Positions 61,984 to 64,000 of a stretch of DNA of 64,000 nucleotides are shown here, in pieces. Numbering within the stretch: the first letter of the stretch is position 1; each line of letters begins with the position of its first letter. Origin of the DNA: an uncultured bacterium (GTDB taxonomy: Bacteria > Cyanobacteriota > Vampirovibrionia > Gastranaerophilales > Gastranaerophilaceae); assembly GCA_949292175.1 (NCBI GenBank), contig CASEYJ010000012.1, positions 21,851 through 85,850 on the forward strand. The letters run 5' to 3'. Below the pieces are notes generated by a model. It was not told where the DNA came from. It saw only the letters and a list, made by a program, of their open reading frames with translations, and did not search any database. Both the position numbers and the translations under genes were made by a program.

Positions 61984-62047
61984 ACCCTAAAATGATTAGC
62001 AATTCTCAAAAAGAAAAATACTTTATATACATATTAGGGGAAATAAT

Positions 62048-62728
62048 ATGTGCGCAATCAGCATAAAAAAATTAGAAGCTTGCTCAAATTTACTAAAACA
62101 ACTAGGGAAACGTAGCATACTGGAAACCAAGCCAAATCCAGGCAATATAAACATAGAATCGCTACGCTTAACACCATTAAAAAGAGATGTTGCCGAGTTC
62201 TCACGTAAGAATTTAGGAACTTTACCTCGAATAATTGACCGAACAACAGGAAAAACCGTTCCAACAGAACTTGGAATTATAGAAAGAGACAACAAAATAT
62301 ATTTCAATTTAAAAACTAAAAATAGTGAGAATTTAGGGTATGCAACATTAGAATATCCTCAAAGAGGTCTTTTTAAAATCCCAATGGGCGATGATTATAT
62401 CTACAACTCAATGGAATTAACAACTCTTGAGACAATAAATAAAGGAAATGGATTATCACCGTACAAAGGTATAGGAACAGAGCTAATAAAATCGGCGATC
62501 AAAGAAAGTAAAAAGTGCGGTTTTAACGGAAGAATCCACCTAATGGCTTATGATGCGAAACCCCCAACACCGTTTTATTACAAATGTGGACTTAGATTTG
62601 TTGATGAAAATAAAAACAAACTTATGGAAAACTTCCTAAAAACAAAAGGTGCCCAATTAGACGAAAAAATTCAACAAGGTCTAATGTATTTACCTGATGA
62701 AAATATAGAAAAATTATTATCCTTATAA
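62048..62728 (+). CDS. GNAT-like N-acetyltransferase
   Basis: 226 residues. The C-terminal half has a GNAT core: YKGIGTELIKSAIKESKKCG (acetyl-CoA loop), HLMAYDAKP, and PFYYKCGLRFVDE. The first 75 residues are poorly conserved and contain a VPTEL. AGGGG lies seven bases before the ATG. Substrate unknown. Confidence 0.7.
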   Translation: MCAISIKKLEACSNLLKQLGKRSILETKPNPGNINIESLRLTPLKRDVAEFSRKNLGTLPRIIDRTTGKTVPTELGIIERDNKIYFNLKTKNSENLGYATLEYPQRGLFKIPMGDDYIYNSMELTTLETINKGNGLSPYKGIGTELIKSAIKESKKCGFNGRIHLMAYDAKPPTPFYYKCGLRFVDENKNKLMENFLKTKGAQLDEKIQQGLMYLPDENIEKLLSL

Positions 62729-62786
62729 AATAGATAAAAATAATATTCTCGAGAAATTAAATCGAATTTTACAATCAATTATTCTA

Positions 62787-63209
62787 TTAAACTTTAGAGT
62801 CCAACTTATTCACAGATGACTCAGCAGTTTTCAAAACCTTATCAACATCAGGGATTGCTCCACTTTCAAGTTTATTTGCATACTTTTCAGCTCTTTTTAG
62901 CATAAAAATTGGCATATCAAAGAACATATTACTATTAAATGTCTTTTCTTTTACTGTTGCATAAAGATGTTTCACTTTTTTATAAAGAGGTTTGTAATCC
63001 GAAGACATACCAGTTTTTACCAATTGAGTATTTGTAGACAAATAAATATCATATGGATTATTTTTTTGATTCTCAATAACTTTAGAAAGCTTTTTCAATT
63101 GTCTTGCACTAAAATTATCTCTAATGTATTTCTGAGCTTCAGAATCTATTTTAACAGCCATTCCAAAGTTTAAATTATTACTTGAGCTTTGTACTGCTTG
63201 TATTTGCAT
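62787..63209 (-). CDS. Lineage-specific protein with N-terminal F-G motif (d)
   Basis: 140 residues beginning MQIQAVQSSSNNLNFGMAVK, like the other members with a hydrophobic start and an FG box (here NFG) by residue 16. The rest is basic and helical (ARQLKKLSKVIENQKNN, KLYATVKEK-type). No signal peptide, no known domain. AAAGGGA upstream. It is divergent from the C39-like protease gene. Confidence 0.65.
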   Translation of the reverse strand: MQIQAVQSSSNNLNFGMAVKIDSEAQKYIRDNFSARQLKKLSKVIENQKNNPYDIYLSTNTQLVKTGMSSDYKPLYKKVKHLYATVKEKTFNSNMFFDMPIFMLKRAEKYANKLESGAIPDVDKVLKTAESSVNKLDSKV

Positions 63210-63268
63210 AAATATATCCCTTTCAATTTTGAATTATCATAACATAAAAATACGAGTGTTATATTTAT

Positions 63269-63274
63269 GATAAT
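63269..63274 (+). promoter_or_regulatory. -10 box close to the protease start
   Basis: GATAAT, within TATGATAAT, ends eight bases before the ATG at 63283; no Shine-Dalgarno. Possible leaderless start. Confidence 0.4.
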
Positions 63275-63282
63275 ATTTAACT

Positions 63283-63942
63283 ATGGTTAAACGCTTACTT
63301 TTATGTTTATTTATCCTCTTCCAAGGAATATGTTTTGCTTATGACAAACAAAATGATGAGTATTCCTGTGGTGTTGTAAGTGCTTATAACCTAATAAATG
63401 ATAAATGCCCTGATTGTAAAAATAATGAAATCAAAGAGTTAAGTAAGCTATTAAAAACAGACGAAAATGGCACTACAACATTCAACCTATGTAATGGATT
63501 AGAAAAATATTTTGCGAAACAACAGATTAGTGCTGATATTAAATACTATGGAATAAAGAAGGTTCGCAAATTTAAAGAAAATCAAAACATAGATTTCAAA
63601 ACTGTAGAGCAATACTTCGCAAACGGCTATTCTGCAATCATCAATATTGGAATTTATAAGAAGCTAAATAACACATATATCAGACAATACGGACATTATG
63701 TGAATCTTATTTCTATAAATGATAATGAGTTAAAAATATTTGATCCCTATGACAAAGAAAATGAGTTTTCATACTGGCAAATGAAACAAGAAAATATAAA
63801 CTTACAAAATATCAATGATAATGAAAAGTATGAAAAGAGTGAAAATAACTTATATATTGTTCTCTCACCTATCAATTACCTTGAACAAGACGAATATGCC
63901 ATAATTAATGGAATTATACTTGTAAAAATTTTAGATAAATAG
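63283..63942 (+). CDS. Secreted C39-like cysteine protease
   Basis: 219 residues. Signal peptide (LLLCLFILFQGICFA). Catalytic Cys in YSCGVVSAYNLI at about residue 29, His in YGHYVNLISI and Asp in LKIFDPYDKEN, as in papain-like C39/C39_2 peptidases. No ABC transporter fused, so a free secreted protease rather than a bacteriocin exporter. Further CxxC pair (KCPDCKNN). Confidence 0.72.
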   Translation: MVKRLLLCLFILFQGICFAYDKQNDEYSCGVVSAYNLINDKCPDCKNNEIKELSKLLKTDENGTTTFNLCNGLEKYFAKQQISADIKYYGIKKVRKFKENQNIDFKTVEQYFANGYSAIINIGIYKKLNNTYIRQYGHYVNLISINDNELKIFDPYDKENEFSYWQMKQENINLQNINDNEKYEKSENNLYIVLSPINYLEQDEYAIINGIILVKILDK

Positions 63943-64000
63943 TTTTTATTTTGTTTTAATATTTTCTTTGTTGTATTGCTCTCTAAAGAGACGATTTAAA
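63943..64000. other. Right end of window
   Basis: 58 AT-rich bases after the protease stop; nothing identifiable. Confidence 0.5.

Noticed and set aside
1..64000. tRNA, rRNA, CRISPR, insertion sequence or prophage
   Set aside because: No cloverleaf, repeat-spacer array, transposase, integrase or phage structural gene was found by reading both strands; short tRNAs could still be missed by eye.

Overview
This 64 kb window is AT-rich chromosome from a diderm, anaerobic bacterium. The best fit is a gut Gastranaerophilales-type member of the non-photosynthetic cyanobacterial sister lineage (Vampirovibrionia, formerly Melainabacteria). That call is inference. It rests on low GC, an outer-membrane apparatus (TonB/ExbB/ExbD, a two-partner-secretion adhesin, an SLH-domain secreted protein), a rubredoxin-first rubrerythrin of anaerobes, a stand-alone acyl-CoA dehydratase activase-related protein, and many lineage-specific secreted or small proteins. 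No rRNA, tRNA, CRISPR array, insertion sequence or prophage was seen.

Layout. 1-1708: edge-truncated large protein whose last visible residues carry an HExxH zinc-protease motif. 1.9-11.2 kb: housekeeping genes (activase-related protein, S21, uridine kinase, MiaB, pyruvate kinase, SLH protein, acyl-CoA ligase). 11.3-20.7 kb: S10/spc ribosomal-protein block on the minus strand, with unusually long, hairpin-rich spacers, an intrinsic terminator between rpsH and rplF, and a second one directly after rplR where rpsE-rpmD-rplO-secY would normally follow. 20.8-29.6 kb: uvrA, folP, two lineage-specific proteins, gatA and an orphan hybrid histidine kinase. 30-41.4 kb: an envelope protein, a BlaI-type repressor with its own operator, metF, deoC, pepT, rny-ymdB-PHP, a pilin-like protein, a LOG-family gene. 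41.5-48.3 kb: small regulators, tuf, radical SAM, cdd, maf, rubrerythrin. 48.4-55.8 kb: an envelope cluster on the minus strand (two Gly-zipper/VirB10-like proteins, TonB, ExbB, two ExbD, then a 993-residue TPS adhesin). 55.9-64 kb: tdk, a TrmB-type regulator, tpiA, a 709-residue Thr/Gln/Ala-rich protein, a divergent arsR-arsP pair, a GNAT, and a secreted C39-like cysteine protease.

Cross-cutting patterns matter more than any single locus. (1) Four proteins in the window share a conserved secreted module: a proline/glycine-turn beta domain of VirB10/TrbI type, in three of them followed by a glycine zipper. (2) Four otherwise unrelated proteins begin with the same short N-terminal pattern, a hydrophobic start such as MLTIxP or MQIQAV followed within about 30 residues by a hydrophobic-x-F-(x)-G box; this may be an undescribed sorting signal or a lineage signature. 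(3) At least eight genes have a -10 box ending 6-8 bases before the start codon and no Shine-Dalgarno, so leaderless mRNA appears common here. (4) Two regulator genes (BlaI-type, ArsR-type) have clear dyad operators embedded in near-consensus promoters. Pyrimidine-nucleoside salvage is well represented (udk, cdd, tdk, deoC).
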